64,000 nucleotides of DNA from Micrasema longulum (GCA_022494885.1 JAGVSM010003801.1:62001-126000), one strand, 5' to 3'; positions 33,625 to 44,765 are shown, numbered from the stretch's first letter. A program made the numbers and translations. Notes: generated by a model from the letters alone, not told the origin.

Positions 33625-34487
33625 CTTAGTTATAATGTATATAATATTATTTATTTAAATATATATTAAAAATATTCGGTACTTTCACTTCTTTTTTGAC
33701 CAATTATCGCTTTCACCGTGTGATTGGCATCTAAGTAAATATTATACAGTATAAGGATCATTTATATAAAATCAAATATCTTAAGTAAAGGTACATTTAA
33801 AAAACAAGTCAAGAGTACAATAATATTTCAATACATGCGATATTTATACAGGTTTATACACAATACGTACAATTTTTCATTTGTTCAATATTCATAAAAT
33901 ATACATATAATTTTTATACAATAATACTTCACATTTCAATATTGCAAATTTTCTTCGCTATTTTATATTTTCTGGTATGAAATTAAATTGTTTTGGAATC
34001 ACACTTGCCATATTTTTCCCCGTAATAAGTTTTCTGTCGAAACACCCCCAGCTTCTGAGCCGAATGAAATGCTAATTTCCTGGTTCTTGGGTCGATTAAA
34101 TTTCATCAATTACTCGCGTGGAGACCGCTTCAGAAGATCCCGCAGGGTGGAGATCGATACAAGTACTCCCAACTATGAAAAAAGAAAAGAAAATTAATTT
34201 CATGTCACAAATGATAGACAATTGGTAAATCAATATAGTGTCGTTTGCACCATAAAGGTGCAGATATGGCTAAGAAAATGTCCCTTTTCAGGTCCTAAAA
34301 GAACGGTTTTTTTTAAATTATAAAAATTTAAAATGAATTTAGCGAACAAACATTAAATAGTGTCGTTCGAACGCATCTGTACATTGTTATTATTTAAGAT
34401 AAAAAAAAATTAAAAACTAGTATCAGAATTGACAGAAAATATTTTCCAAAAAAAAACGTATTTTTATTTACAAAGTCTACAGTTTGT
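33625..34487. other. AT-rich intergenic; GC-richer patch at 34020-34190
   Basis: The patch contains GAGACCGCTTCAGAAGATCC and GCAGGGTGGAGATCGATAC. I cannot assign it to a gene or repeat. Confidence 0.3.
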
Positions 34488-34812
34488 CCAAAATTGTGTT
34501 TACAAGAACTGGATTCAACCCCCTAGAAGGCTGTTAATATTTACACATTACAACAGGGATGAAGAATATTTAAGAGAAGGTAATAATGAAGTCCAGGCAT
34601 CTACAGGGCTTATGACTTGTCATTGGCTGGTTTAAGTTGCCACTTTACACAATGTGTAACATTCAACATTCTGACTAAATTTGAACACCTATTTTCCTTC
34701 AATTCGTCCATCTATTGATGTTTGTGAAGTTAAAGATCTGAATTTTTTTCCATCAGGTCAAAAAATACAAAAAATCACCTACGTACTAAGCAACACGCGT
34801 TGCTGTAGGTGA
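34488..34812 (-). mobile_element. FB-family copy
   Basis: The fixed terminus is at the left (AGTTTGTCCAAAATTGTG), then the full arm (ACATTACAACAGGGATGAAG, ATGACTTGTCATTGGCTGG) and the core CACTTTACACAATGTGTAAC. The spacer ends at the CACCTACGTACTAAGCAACA segment. The other arm is missing. Confidence 0.7.
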
Positions 34813-34829
34813 AATAATTATATAATATA

Positions 34830-34930
34830 TTGTCAAGTGTCCTCGGCACGGGTAACCCCAGTGAGGTCACATTATTTTTATTATTGTTTATAGTTTGTAA
34901 GAGTAAAATAAGAATAAATAAATAAACTGT
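34830..34930 (+). repeat. Shared LINE-like 3' tail, copy 1
   Basis: CAAGTGTCCTCGGCACGGGT, AACCCCAGTGAGGTCACATT and an (AATA)n end recur at 50600-50703. Two identical ends with A-rich tails suggest the 3' UTR of one retroelement. 34931-35375 has a GC-rich stretch (35100-35235) I cannot assign. Confidence 0.5.
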
Positions 34931-35380
34931 TTGTCATTGCATAATAGTTTTGAGGAGGATTTGGGGCAACCGCATACATGTTTTTTAATCAGATTTATTA
35001 AAGCATAAATAATTTATGTTTTATTTTAGGAAACATGAATAAATATTTACAAAAATAATTACTTTACCATTTCCCGACGAAAGTAAACACGCAGCGCAGT
35101 GATGTTCTGAAGATTGCTTTGCCACAACCAACCGTGCCGTCGAGGCGCAGGCTGTGTTCATACTATTCAGGTCCCCATTAAAAGATTCGGGGCTTCTTGG
35201 CCCATGGGAGTCGGGGGCCTCTTTTCGGTTGCTGAGCAAAAAACAAATGCTTCTTATACACTGAAGTACTTAAGACATTATAACAATAGGCAGACATAGA
35301 CATGTAGAGAACACAGGTTCCCTTAACGCCTCGGGCGACAAAGAAAACAGCATTTTAAGTAGTTATTATATCACGCATAC

Positions 35381-36041
35381 TTGAGGGTGTCAGAAGCAAA
35401 CTTGGAAATCTCCACCAAAAACGAAAAATTAGTAATTGATGCCAAAATAAACCATACCTAAATCTTGCAAAAACAAAAACAAACAAACAAACCACCACGC
35501 CATTTCCCCGTAGGGATGAGCAGAGAGAATAAAACGCCATATCACTCCGTCTTTGCATACAGACCTCGCTTCTTCATATATTCATACATCTTCTCACGCA
35601 CGCACGCCGATTATTCCTACTCTTGACATGTCCATCTTCTAGTATTTGCTAGACTTGATCGTGCCATGTCTTTTTCGGTCTTCCTCGTTTTCTGTATCTA
35701 TAAACATTCGCATCGTAGATCCTTTTCACCGTTCTTTCGCTGTGCATTCGCTCTACATGTCCAAACCAACGCAGCACCCCTTTCTTGATTCTGTCGGTAA
35801 TGCATGTCTCAGCCTTGCACAGTTCACGGATCTCGACATGTGTGCACCTGTCATTTATCGTTTTACCACACATCTGCCAAAACAGATTTAAATTATACTA
35901 CTTGACGCTGCAAACCTGGCATTTTCCATTGAGTTGGTGAAGCATAATTAGAAATCTCACCATTATTTTTTCAAAGTTTTTCGCAAATATCTCAGTAACT
36001 CCTTCAATGGAGATTTCCAAGTTTGCTTCAAATACCCTCAC
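35381..36041. mobile_element. Terminal-inverted-repeat element carrying a LINE fragment
   Basis: The left end TTGAGGGTGTCAGAAGCAAA plus CTTGGAAATCTCC (35381-35413) mirrors GGAGATTTCCAAGTTTGCTT plus CAAATACCCTCA (36009-36041). Between them sits a LINE 3' end (35469-35880, minus). No transposase is seen; without the LINE the element would be about 250 bp. Confidence 0.65.
35469..35880 (-). mobile_element. RTE-like LINE 3' end
   Basis: The minus-strand frame reads MCGKTINDRCTHVEIRELCK, IKKGVLRWFGHVERM and RKRGRPKKTWHDQ. It closely parallels the LINE at 13388-13767. After a break, the last codons lead to GGGGAAATGGCGTGGTGG and a (GTTT)n tail. Confidence 0.8.
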
Positions 36042-36087
36042 TTATCAAGAAGTAATGTACATAACTTAGAATAAACCTGGACAAAAA

Positions 36088-36275
36088 ATGCGATTCATAA
36101 AATACTTCAAAATAAAATTCTGTAATTTTATGCTTTTTTACCTATGTTTTTCTTATTTGATGTACGTTGATAGCTGCAATGCGGACCTGGCAGTATTCCA
36201 AATTCCGACGAAGGTGCACCCTGAAACTGGACAAAGCTGCTTCTGTAGAGACTCACTTGACTTCTGGTTGGAGCG
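36088..36275 (+). CDS. Candidate secreted protein, exon 1
   Basis: The exon encodes 62 residues plus two bases. A basic start (MRFIKYFKIKF) and a hydrophobic run (FMLFYLCFSYLMYV) ending DSCNA resemble a signal peptide. A hydrophilic part follows with VHPETGQSCFCRDSLDFWLE. The donor GTAAGC follows GAGCG. I do not recognise the family. Support is structural only: phase, splice signals and rising GC. Confidence 0.35.
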
Positions 36276-36697
36276 GTAAGCAGAGAAGACGTTGGCCTTT
36301 TTCTCGTTACATAATTTTGAAAACAAAACAATTTTAAAAAAAACATTAGTAGGAGCACTTTAATTGTTTAAAATATCAAAAGCATTAAAATATAATACTA
36401 ACATTTTGACGAAACATAAAAAGTTCAATAAATAATGTAAAATTTATGGAAATCCCATACAAATGCATCAATAAAACGTAATCACGAAATAATTGTTCAG
36501 ATCATCATACAAGAAAAATACAATAAAAAATAACAATAATGCATGGTGTTCAGACCAATTCTCAAGCTCCCGTCCTTCCCACTTCCTAGCGCACCATGTA
36601 ACAATAATTCCACGTGCAAGTGCTGAAATAAACATTATATTATCAGTTCACAATCTTACATCAACCGAGCGAATTGCTTAACTTATCTTTCCTCAAG

Positions 36698-36839
36698 CGA
36701 GCTGTGCCTGCATCCTTTAGACCGCCAGATCCATAAAGGCTGTGACAGTGTCTCACGACCGCCAGCTTCACCAGGGTTCCAGCACACGTCACGCCTCGTC
36801 ATCAGCAGGTTAGTGGAGTTGCGCAACCTTCCTTCCTAA
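36698..36839 (+). CDS. Candidate secreted protein, exon 2
   Basis: The acceptor TTATCTTTCCTCAAG, with a GCTTAAC branch-like motif upstream, fits the exon 1 phase exactly. The frame continues ELCLHPLDRQIHKGCDSVSR, PPASPGFQHTSRLVISR, LVELRNLPS and TAA. The total is 109 residues with six cysteines. The block is GC-richer than its neighbours. A second donor-like site (GTTAGT at 36809) could extend to another exon. It could also be non-coding. Confidence 0.35.
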
Positions 36840-37974
36840 CAATGCAGTCCACTTACTGGATTTTCCTCCTCCTAGGACGAGATATTCTTAACACCTCGTC
36901 CACTCCTCAACACATGGTAAAAATTCACATTAAAAGCTTAAAATCAACGCTAAAACATATTATGTATACAGTTTGAGTATCAATATTGTACAATTGGACG
37001 AAAAACAAAACATCATCAGCATAACTTTAATTGTTAAGAGAAAGATATAATAATAAATACTCGTAAATAATTTATTCATACTGAGGAGAATCGACCTAAA
37101 AGAGAACATAGTTTAGTTGTTAATTATAGAGTTAAAGCAACATACAATAATATTATTTTAGTAGAAAAATAAACGAGAAACAGCTTCAAAAATACCTATA
37201 GAGAAAACAATAGGAAAAACATATTGGGTTATTTCAATAAAAAAATATCTATTTGTTTTAATAATCGCAATACACTGCAATGTAAGTACTAATGCAGTGG
37301 CCTTTGCACCACCTAGAGAAGATAGGGAAAACAAATATGTTTAAAAGCATCAGAAATCTAGAAGAAAATATCATTATTTAAGTAAAGATAGACATAATTT
37401 TCTTCGAACATCAAGTTTCTCGAACAGCAACAAAACAATTCGTATCCCATTACCAAAGCTTATTAACCAAACTTATCTTAAGGTATCTAGTTTTACATAA
37501 TTTTTCTAACTAAACCACATTAGTAAAAGAAAATCAACATATTATAAAATATCTAACTACATGGATATAGTCATTGAAAGCTCCCTCCACATACCCCAAA
37601 ACCATTTTAGACCACAAGTCTTTGTTTTTTTGTTTCGCACATCAAAGCAGGAACGAATCGTATAAAAACTTTATATTAAAAATTATATAGTTTGTACAAA
37701 AACATCATAAAATATGAATATCGCGATTTTAAATATGAATTTACCGCTTTCAATGACTACCCCAATGTCAAATTACACCATACTGTTGCAAAATTAAGAA
37801 AACCTCTATACCATATTCGACATTGGTGATAGCTAAAATACAAACCCATGTTAAACACAATTAATGATAACTATTCCCATAGAAAAAAAAGGCCCAAAAT
37901 ATCAGCATTACCACATAAAGATGAATGATACAAAACCTCTGATCAGCAAGGGTTTATTTCAAGAATACTTATTA
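36840..37974. other. AT-rich stretch with a LINE relic and a SINE tail
   Basis: 37265-37332 is a decayed SINE-I 3' end (TACACTGCAATGTAAGTACT, CACCACCTAGAGA). 37395-37500 reads RTSSFSNSNKTIRIPLPKLI, a LINE C-terminal-like relic. Nothing else is supported. Confidence 0.4.
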
Positions 37975-38235
37975 AATCTACGTTGAATTTTAATTAGTTT
38001 GAATGTATTATTGTTTGATGTTTTTTCTTTATAAATCCTAAGTTTGTTTTCTCATGTACTCGTATTTAAAATTATATAAACTCTTATAAATAAACTACAA
38101 TAGTGTAAGTCACTATCCAAGCACAAGAGTAAGTCTCTTTTTTTGGAGAGTTATAGTGATAACATTTACTAGATGTGCTAAAGTGGATATGTATAGATTT
38201 TTTTCAAAACGTGTTTATTTTATGACATTAATTAG
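37975..38235 (+). mobile_element. LINE 3' UTR (same family as 18861-19310)
   Basis: TTGAATTTTAATTAGTTTGA, ATGTACTCGTATTTAAAATT, AAGCACAAGAGTAAGTCTC and GATAACATTTACTAGATGTG occur in the same order as at 19065-19275. The coding part is missing. Confidence 0.65.
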
Positions 38236-38339
38236 GAAAAACTTTTTTTTTTTAATTTAAAAAATATAATAAATGCACCATGATTTCTTCGACTACAAGA
38301 ATTTTCAAACCAGTCGATGCAAGTTCACAGACACGGGTC

Positions 38340-38547
38340 GTTTCTGATTATGTTAATATGAAATATTAATTTTAAATGGTGTTTTCAAACGAAAATATTT
38401 CACACGAGAATAATCTCTGCACTGGCACCTGAACAGTAAGACTGATCATCTTACCTTCATGTAACAAAAATGATCAAGATACGCTGCGATTGGTGCAGCA
38501 ACGCAGTGTCCTGTGCACCATAAGGTGCGCAAAGGGAATAATGATGA
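38340..38547 (+). mobile_element. SINE-I body, head missing
   Basis: It starts after the tRNA head (AATATGAAATATTAATTTTA). The body has GACTGATCATCTTACCTTCA and the hairpin GCACCATAAGGTGC. It ends GGGAATAATGATGATG. Confidence 0.75.
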
Positions 38548-38699
38548 TGTGAATAAATAATAACATAAATCATCACAAAGCTGAAATCTATTAAGATCAA
38601 ATGTTTTTTATATCACAATGAATGTAAAAACGAAGCCAGATGAAGTGAACCGCCTATAGGCTTCAATTTTGCCTCTTATTTGGAGCACTAGATAAAACA

Positions 38700-38800
38700 T
38701 AATAAGATTAAACATTCCATGTCCACTCCCAAGATGAAGCATATGGCGTCCACAAACAACTTCAATTTTCGAAGTCTCTATCGGCTTGAAGGGGGAGTGG
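38700..38800 (-). repeat. Relic of the CR1/RTE-like LINE 3' end
   Basis: CATTCCATGTCCACTCCCAA, GATGAAGCATATGGCGTCCA and CAAACAACTTC match the antisense 3' end of the LINE at 16730-16800. It lies about 450 bp left of the tandem array and looks intermediate between LINE and array unit. Confidence 0.55.
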
Positions 38801-39179
38801 CCTGAAAAATGCTAAAATGTGATATTTTGATAGGATATTTAAAGTACTTGTAGTAGTCCTAGCCAAATATTAAAAATACTTCGTCGAAATTTAAACTTTT
38901 TTCTAGGGCTCAATAGCTTTTAATTTTTTTATTTTTATCTTTTAAATGAGTGAAAAAATTCTCAAAGATTATGAAATCACTGAAAACAAGAATTTTTGAA
39001 TAGGTATTTAACGTATTTGTTAATATGGTACGACCTTATTTTTTAGTATATCGAAATGCTGAAATCTTCTTCTAAGGCTCAATATCTCGTTTTTCTTAAA
39101 AATAAGTTTTGTTGGATCATTATATCGTATAAACTGTCGCCATTTTAAGGGTGACTTTAATCTAACCAAACTAATTTCA

Positions 39180-40873
39180 ACCATAATCTTTCCAATGTTC
39201 TGGCTTCAACATACAGCCTGTTGACATCTCTATCGGCTATCGGTTTCTGCTACGAAAAAAAATTGTGTTAGGAATAAAACCAAACAATTTTCAACAAGCA
39301 TCACGCCATGTCTGCTTTATAGTTAGAGCATGTGGCTTCCACAAACAGCCTCTAGACGTCTTTATCCGCTTTGTAGATCTGCAAAAAAATAGTATTTTGT
39401 CGGGTATCAAACCAAACAATATCCGAAAATCATCACGCCATGTCCGCTTCAAAATTAGAGCATATGGCTTCCACAAACAGCCCCTAGACGTCTTAATCGT
39501 CGATCGGCTTTCGAGATCTAAAAAAAAAAATATTTTGTCTGGTATCGAACCAAATAATATCCAAAAATCATCACGCCATGTCTGCTTTATTGTTAGAGCT
39601 TATGGCTTCCACAAACAGCCTCGAGACGTCTTAATCCGCTTTGTAGATCTTCAAAAAAATAATATTTTGTCGGGTATCGAACCAAACAATATCCAAAAAT
39701 CATCACGCCATGTCTGCTTCAAGGCTAGAGCATATGGCTTCCACAAAATTTTCTTGACGTTTTTATCTGCTATTAACTGTCGAGATCTGCAAGAAATAAT
39801 ACTCTGTCGGGTATCGAACCAAACAATATCCAAATATCATCACGCCATGTCTGCTTCAAAGCTAGAGCATATGGCTTCCACAAAATTTTCTTGACGTATT
39901 TATCTGCTATTAACTGTCGAGATCTGCAAGAAATAATACTCTGTCGGGTATCGAACCAAACAATATCCAAAAATCATCACGCCATGTCTGCTTCAAAGCT
40001 AGAGCATATGGCTTCCACAAAATTTTCTTGACGATTTTATCTGCTATTAACTGTCGAGATCTGCAAAAAAATAATATTTTGTCGGGTATCGAACCAAACA
40101 ATATCCAAAAATCATCACGCCATGTCTGCTTTATTGTTAGAGCTTATGGCTTCCACAAACAGCCTCGAGACGTCATAATCCGCTTTGTAGATCTGCAAAA
40201 AAATAATATTTTGTCGGGTATCGAACCAAACAATATCCAAAAATCATAACGCCATGTCTGCTTCAAAGCTAGAGCATATGGCATCCACAAAATTTTCTTG
40301 ACGATTTTATCTGCTATTAACTGTCGTGATCTGCAAAAAAATAATACTTTGTCGGGTATCGAAAAAAAATATATCCAAAAATCATCACGCCATGTCTGCT
40401 TTATTGTTAGAGCTTATGGCTTCCACAAACAGCCTCGAGACGTCTTAATCCGCTTTGTAGATCTGAAAAAAAATAATACTCTGTCGGGTATCGAACCAAA
40501 CAATATCCAAAAATCATCACGCCATGTCTGCTTCAAAGCTAGAGCATATGGCATCCACAAAATTTTCTTGACGTATTTATTTGCTATTAACTGTCGAGAT
40601 CTGCAAAAAATAATTCTTTGTCGGTCATCGAACCAAACAATATCCGAAAATCATCACGCCATGTCCGCTTCAAAATTAGAGCATATGGCTTCCACAAACA
40701 GCCCCTAGACGTCTTAATCTGCTTTGTAGATCTGCAAAAAAATAATACTCTGTCGGGTATCGAACCAAACAATATCCGAAAATCATCACCCCATGTCTGC
40801 TTCAAAGCTAGAGCATATGGCATCCACAAAATTTTCTTGACGTATTTATCTGCTATTAACTGTCGAGATCTGA
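39180..40873. repeat. Tandem array of twelve ~135-bp units (LINE-3'-end derived)
   Basis: The marker CATCACGCCATGTCTGCTT recurs at 39299, 39431, 39569, 39701, 39838, 39975, 40113, 40245, 40383, 40515, 40652 and 40784. Spacings are 132 or 137-138 bp. Two main subtypes differ after the TCCACAAA block: type A (CAGCCTCGAGACGTCTTAAT) and type B (ATTTTCTTGACGTATTTATC). From 40113 to 40784 they alternate, giving a ~270-bp higher-order unit. The marker block CCATGTCTGCTTCAAAGCTA then GAGCATATGGCTTCCACA parallels the antisense LINE 3' end at 16732-16765. Long open frames exist because 132 and 138 are multiples of three. Confidence 0.9.
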
Positions 40874-41329
40874 ATTAAAATTATTTCCAATCTCACAGTC
40901 GAGTTACATTTAATCAAAATTGCGGTTAATTACAATGAAATATTTAAAGCATAACTTAGTTATTTATAATATTTTTTTATTACGGGATATTGTATTTAGT
41001 AGGAGGAAAGCCGATAGAAAGAGTGACAGTCTTTTAAACGGTTTTCAAGTATCTAATTTTTTGTGCTTTTACTGTGTGTTATATATATATACCCTTTGTT
41101 TTATGAAACGATATGTCCGTGTATACAAATATTCAACAAATTCTTCAACTTTCATATATTTCGATTTAAACATTTTTTCTAAGCTAGATCTTATGTGCAT
41201 CAGATCATTTAAATATTATACTTCAATATTTCACCTATGGGTTTTTTTATGGAAAGAAAAATACTTGAGATGATATTATTTACTCAAATATTTAAATTTT
41301 CAGACCATTTCCTGAATGTCACAAAGAAC
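40874..41329. other. AT-rich intergenic
   Basis: A 117-residue frame (40920-41273) has no recognisable motif or coding signal. Confidence 0.3.
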
Positions 41330-41425
41330 TTGTGCTGGAAAAATGGAAATCGAGTTGTGAGAGTAGGATTTGAACCTCGGACCTTTCGCCTGCGAGTCCG
41401 CAATACTACCACAGGCCCCCAAACC
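41330..41425 (-). mobile_element. tRNA-like SINE head (third type)
   Basis: The minus strand reads GGGGGCCTGTGGTAGTATTG, GGACTCGCAGGCGAAAGGTC and CGAGGTTCAAATCC (B box). The acceptor ends do not pair, so it is not a tRNA gene. A related, more decayed piece (GGTCCGAGGTTTGAAGG) lies at 46690-46775. Confidence 0.5.
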
Positions 41426-41660
41426 GGTTCAATTGTCTAGGTGTCTGAAGTATTCTGGTTTGAGCGAAAAATAACATGTCATTTTATATATGAACTTGAC
41501 TGATTCGTAACTTGCGAAACTTTAATTACAAAAACAGTGTTTTTTGTCTACAATTATTAATTTTCAGTTGAAAAGTTATACACAATTTTTAAATTGATAA
41601 GCGAGTAGATTCAAATTTCTTACATTTTGTATGTTTTTCATTATCATGGTGGTGCATATT

Positions 41661-41918
41661 CGGCCTCGTGGTGTAATGGTCAGCGCGTTTGCCTACCATG
41701 CGAGAGGTCTCGGGTTCGATTCCCGACATGGTTGATATGGAATATTTATTTAAAAGGGTGTTTCATACCAAAATACTTCGAAGTCCCAGGACTGGTACCT
41801 GAAGCGTAAGACTAATTATCTTACCTTCATGTAACAAAAATGATCAAGATACACTGCGATTGGTGTACCAATACAGTGCCCAGTGCACCATTAGGTGATA
41901 AAAGGGAAATTGTTATGA
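41661..41918 (+). mobile_element. tRNA-headed SINE (SINE-I), best-preserved copy
   Basis: Head GGCCTCGTGGTGTAATGGTC, CTACCATGCGAGAGGTCTCG and GGGTTCGATTCCCGAC. Body GGACTGGTACCTGAAGCGTA and CAAAAATGATCAAGATACAC. 3' end GCACCATTAGGTGA and GGGAAATTGTTATGA. The 8-bp repeat TGCATATT flanks it (41653-41660, 41919-41926). Confidence 0.9.
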
Positions 41919-41926
41919 TGCATATT

Positions 41927-43090
41927 TGCAACAAATATATATTTTTGATTTGAATGAAAACTTTTGAACACTGAACTTTTAATTATTTTTTCAATAATCT
42001 ACGACACAAATCGCTAAAAAAAATATTATTTTTTTTAAGTGAAGTCATGAAACAAATGGTGAATGTGAAAAATAATATTTCAAAATAGACATTTTACGTA
42101 CCTTCAAATTAAGATGAAATTCTTGCTTTAATTTAAATTTCAGAATATACATACTCACTCAGTTAGATTATTATATTATGTCCTTTTATTTACTTGTCAA
42201 TATTCCAGTTATTGTGCTGAAATAAACTTTTTTTTAATATTACGAGTATTATTTCAATGAAGCTTACCTTGCATTTTCCTCGACAAATTCTGTATTTAAA
42301 GAAAATCCTTATCACTTTTATTTGTACTGCACTCTTTAATCCACTCTTTTAATGCACTCTTTAAGCCCAGGGCCGCGATTATGAACGGCTATCTTCATAG
42401 GTATATACTGAGACGGTAAAACTAATATCGATATGTATGTACGAAAGTATGTATATTTGTATGAAAATTAGAAGTATCTTCGTCGGTAACCGGTAATTGA
42501 ACTTGTTTAGAAAAAAAATGTAAACATATTATATTTCTCATACTGAAAACTTAATTTTACTTAGTAGATAAAATTGAAGATAAATTTTAACTTCCCTTCA
42601 GAATACGTACCCTGGACCTCTCGTATGGCGCTTAGCGATATAAATTTCTTGTATTGCACTTTTTTGACAAATAAAAGTTTGCCTTCGTATTTGAGTATAT
42701 GAACTTCTTGCGTACAGTTGTTCCGTTGAATAATAAAAGGAGAATATCGTTCACTTTTGATAAATTAACCGGAATTGAGTTTTGAAAAACAAAAGATTTT
42801 CAACGAATCGCGTATGGAAAAACGGTACGTTTATTAAATACTTGGTATGAAATATTTTATTCAACTTCCTTCAGAATTCCCGTGGAGGTAAAACAATGAT
42901 AAAATACGCATTTGATGATTATTTTAAAGTAAATAAATAAATTAATTTAGTATTAAATAAACAATAAGATAGCGAATGTCCATGGGTAGTTTTGTCATTA
43001 TGACGTTATGTCAACTTTATGTATTTATTTACGGCGTTATCTAATTTAGGTTCTATTATTTTAATAGGTTTGTCTGGAATATTTAATCCG
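41927..43090. other. AT-rich intergenic
   Basis: No supported gene or repeat. Confidence 0.35.
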
Positions 43091-43102
43091 TCCAAATATT
43101 TT

Positions 43103-43520
43103 AAAGCAGCCAGCCATAGATGAGTAAAAATGAGATAATTTTACTTTTGTGAAATTAGTGAATAATAAAATCTACCCAACAATCGGGATTTTTTACTTTG
43201 ACAAATGATAAATAATGGATACATTAGATTTTTAAGATATTTTGACAAAAAAAATGGCTAGTTGAAATTATTTTTAAAGTCTGGATGACCACATAACCTA
43301 AGATAAGCATTTTGCAGAAAACAGCTTTAGTAAAACTCTGATGTAAGTTGTACTGTATGAACATATTATTTTATATTTATATTAAGGTACTTAATTGTAA
43401 ATAATCACTTAATTAATTCCATACGATAACTCAAAAAAAATGTTAAAGGAATTTTAATGATTTTTTTAAGCCTGGCTGATCACACAGCCTAAAGTATGCA
43501 TTTTGCGGAAAACAGCCAGA
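43103..43520 (+). mobile_element. MITE-A, diverged copy
   Basis: AAAGCAGCCAGCCATAGATG at the left and TTTTGCGGAAAACAGCC at the right. The internal marker is TTGACAAATGATAAATAATG. A second GCATTTTGCAGAAAACAGC inside (about 43307) hints at a duplication. 43590-43725 ends with the hairpin-element terminus CCGTTCAGAATACCAGC. Confidence 0.5.
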
Positions 43521-43726
43521 TATAATATTTAATGATACCTCATTCAAACTTTTAATGTATGAGGTGGCATTCTGTATTAAAACAGGCTATTTTACTTCCG
43601 GGGTGATATTTTAAACGCAAAAGCGCACGTAGAAAACGCATTTTTAACGCGTATTTACGTACGAAATACACGCCAACAGGGCGATCTCTTCGCGCGCAGT
43701 CCCGTTCAGAATACCAGCTCGGGTGT

Positions 43727-44276
43727 TTTTAAATTAATTAATTAATAAAATCAAAATGCTTTTGTATTTATCCGCTTTTATTTATTTATAGATTTCTGAA
43801 GGCATTAATTTCCCATCAGCATCTATACCTAAAGATTTTTCTAGTGCTGTAGGTGCTTCTAGTCAATTTGTGTTACTGTGTTAGGAGTTTTTTAAATCGT
43901 GGCATAAAAAAAAAATGCAGTCTTCTACCCTAAGCTTACTTCTAAATAGGTATTTTATACTTTCGCAACGTTGTGAAATAATGATTAATTATTTTATTTG
44001 CTTTAATAATTCAAACAAAATATTTCTATATAAATTATTTTACGATTATTCTATATCTTCCATTAGATATTTTCTCGATCAAAATATTAAATAGCATTTC
44101 ATTTAATTCGACAAATTTGATACATTTCTTACCTCGTCATTATACTTAATACGTTGTTGTTTGATAATAAATAACCCATGTAACAAAAGACAAATGAATA
44201 AGTTATTTTCTTGTCTTTGTCAATAAAATAAACGCTCCCTTTTTATGTATGTTGGTAAAGCGAACAAGGCATATCG
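43727..44276. other. AT-rich stretch with one exon-like block
   Basis: At 43792, TTATTTATAG is followed by an open block reading ISEGINFPSASIPKDFSSAV, GASSQFVLLC and TAG. It could be a terminal exon, but no partner exon is visible. Confidence 0.25.
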
Positions 44277-44480
44277 TTATTTAATTACTAAAAACATTTG
44301 ATTACTGTTTAAAATATTTACAGTAAAAAAACCTGTAAACAGAGACAAGAAAAGCACGAAAAACATGACAATAACCCATTTAAATCTAATAGTAATTTTA
44401 AGTTTTATCATACCGCTGTCATCTTCTTGGACTGTTATTAATTTCGGTTTTCCTGTTGGTGCTTCGGCCTTCTCTAGTAT
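44277..44480 (-). CDS. Orphan exon-like frame with a membrane segment
   Basis: The minus-strand frame has no ATG at its start but follows an ACTAG acceptor. It reads KAEAPTGKPKLITVQEDDSG, MIKLKITIRFK, then a hydrophobic segment WVIVMFFVLFLSLFTGFF and a short tail to a stop. Codon use and the charged-then-hydrophobic layout look protein-like. It could be the last exon of a single-pass membrane protein whose other exons I cannot find. Confidence 0.25.
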   Translation of the reverse strand: MLEKAEAPTGKPKLITVQEDDSGMIKLKITIRFKWVIVMFFVLFLSLFTGFFTVNILNSNQMFLVIK

Positions 44481-44515
44481 TTTTTTTAGCACAAATTTAT
44501 TAAAAATTGCAAAAG

Positions 44516-44765
44516 GTAATTATTTTTATTTCCACTTATATTAAACCGACATTACGATTTTTAATTTTACTCAAATCAAACCATCACTCACTTTGTAACA
44601 CTTCCGAGATTTAAAATAATTATTATTGCTCAACAATAATTATTATTGCGCAATAATAATAATAAAACTACGCCGGAATTACTTTTGGCGGCCCATGTGG
44701 TGAAATGGCTAAGACGTTTGCCTAACGTACTGTATTTTCGGGTTCGATTTCCGGCCAGGTCGCCA
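44516..44765 (+). repeat. tRNA-like-ended repeat, tandem unit 1
   Basis: The body is GGTAATTATTTTTATTTCCA, TTAAACCGACATTA, CACTTTGTAACACTTCCGAG and AAAACTACGCCGGAATTA. The tRNA-like domain is TGTGGTGAAATGGCTAAGAC, then TTCGGGTTCGATTTCCGG. Confidence 0.5.

Noticed and set aside
35646..35891. 81-residue plus-strand frame
   Set aside because: Antisense shadow of the LINE frame 35649-35873.
39265..39894. 209-residue open frame with repeated motif (also 136-residue frame at 40298)
   Set aside because: It is the translation of the tandem array; openness follows from unit lengths of 132 and 138 bp, and frames on both strands are equally long.
39180..40873. Array considered as a CRISPR-like or protein-repeat locus
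   Set aside because: Units are ~135 bp, wholly repeated, without unique spacers, in a eukaryotic context.
41337..41415. tRNA gene, minus strand
   Set aside because: B box and cloverleaf-like spacing exist, but the acceptor arms do not match; a related decayed copy suggests a SINE head.
41661..41740. tRNA gene at SINE-I heads
   Set aside because: A and B boxes are present but acceptor stems do not pair and the same head is always followed by the SINE body.
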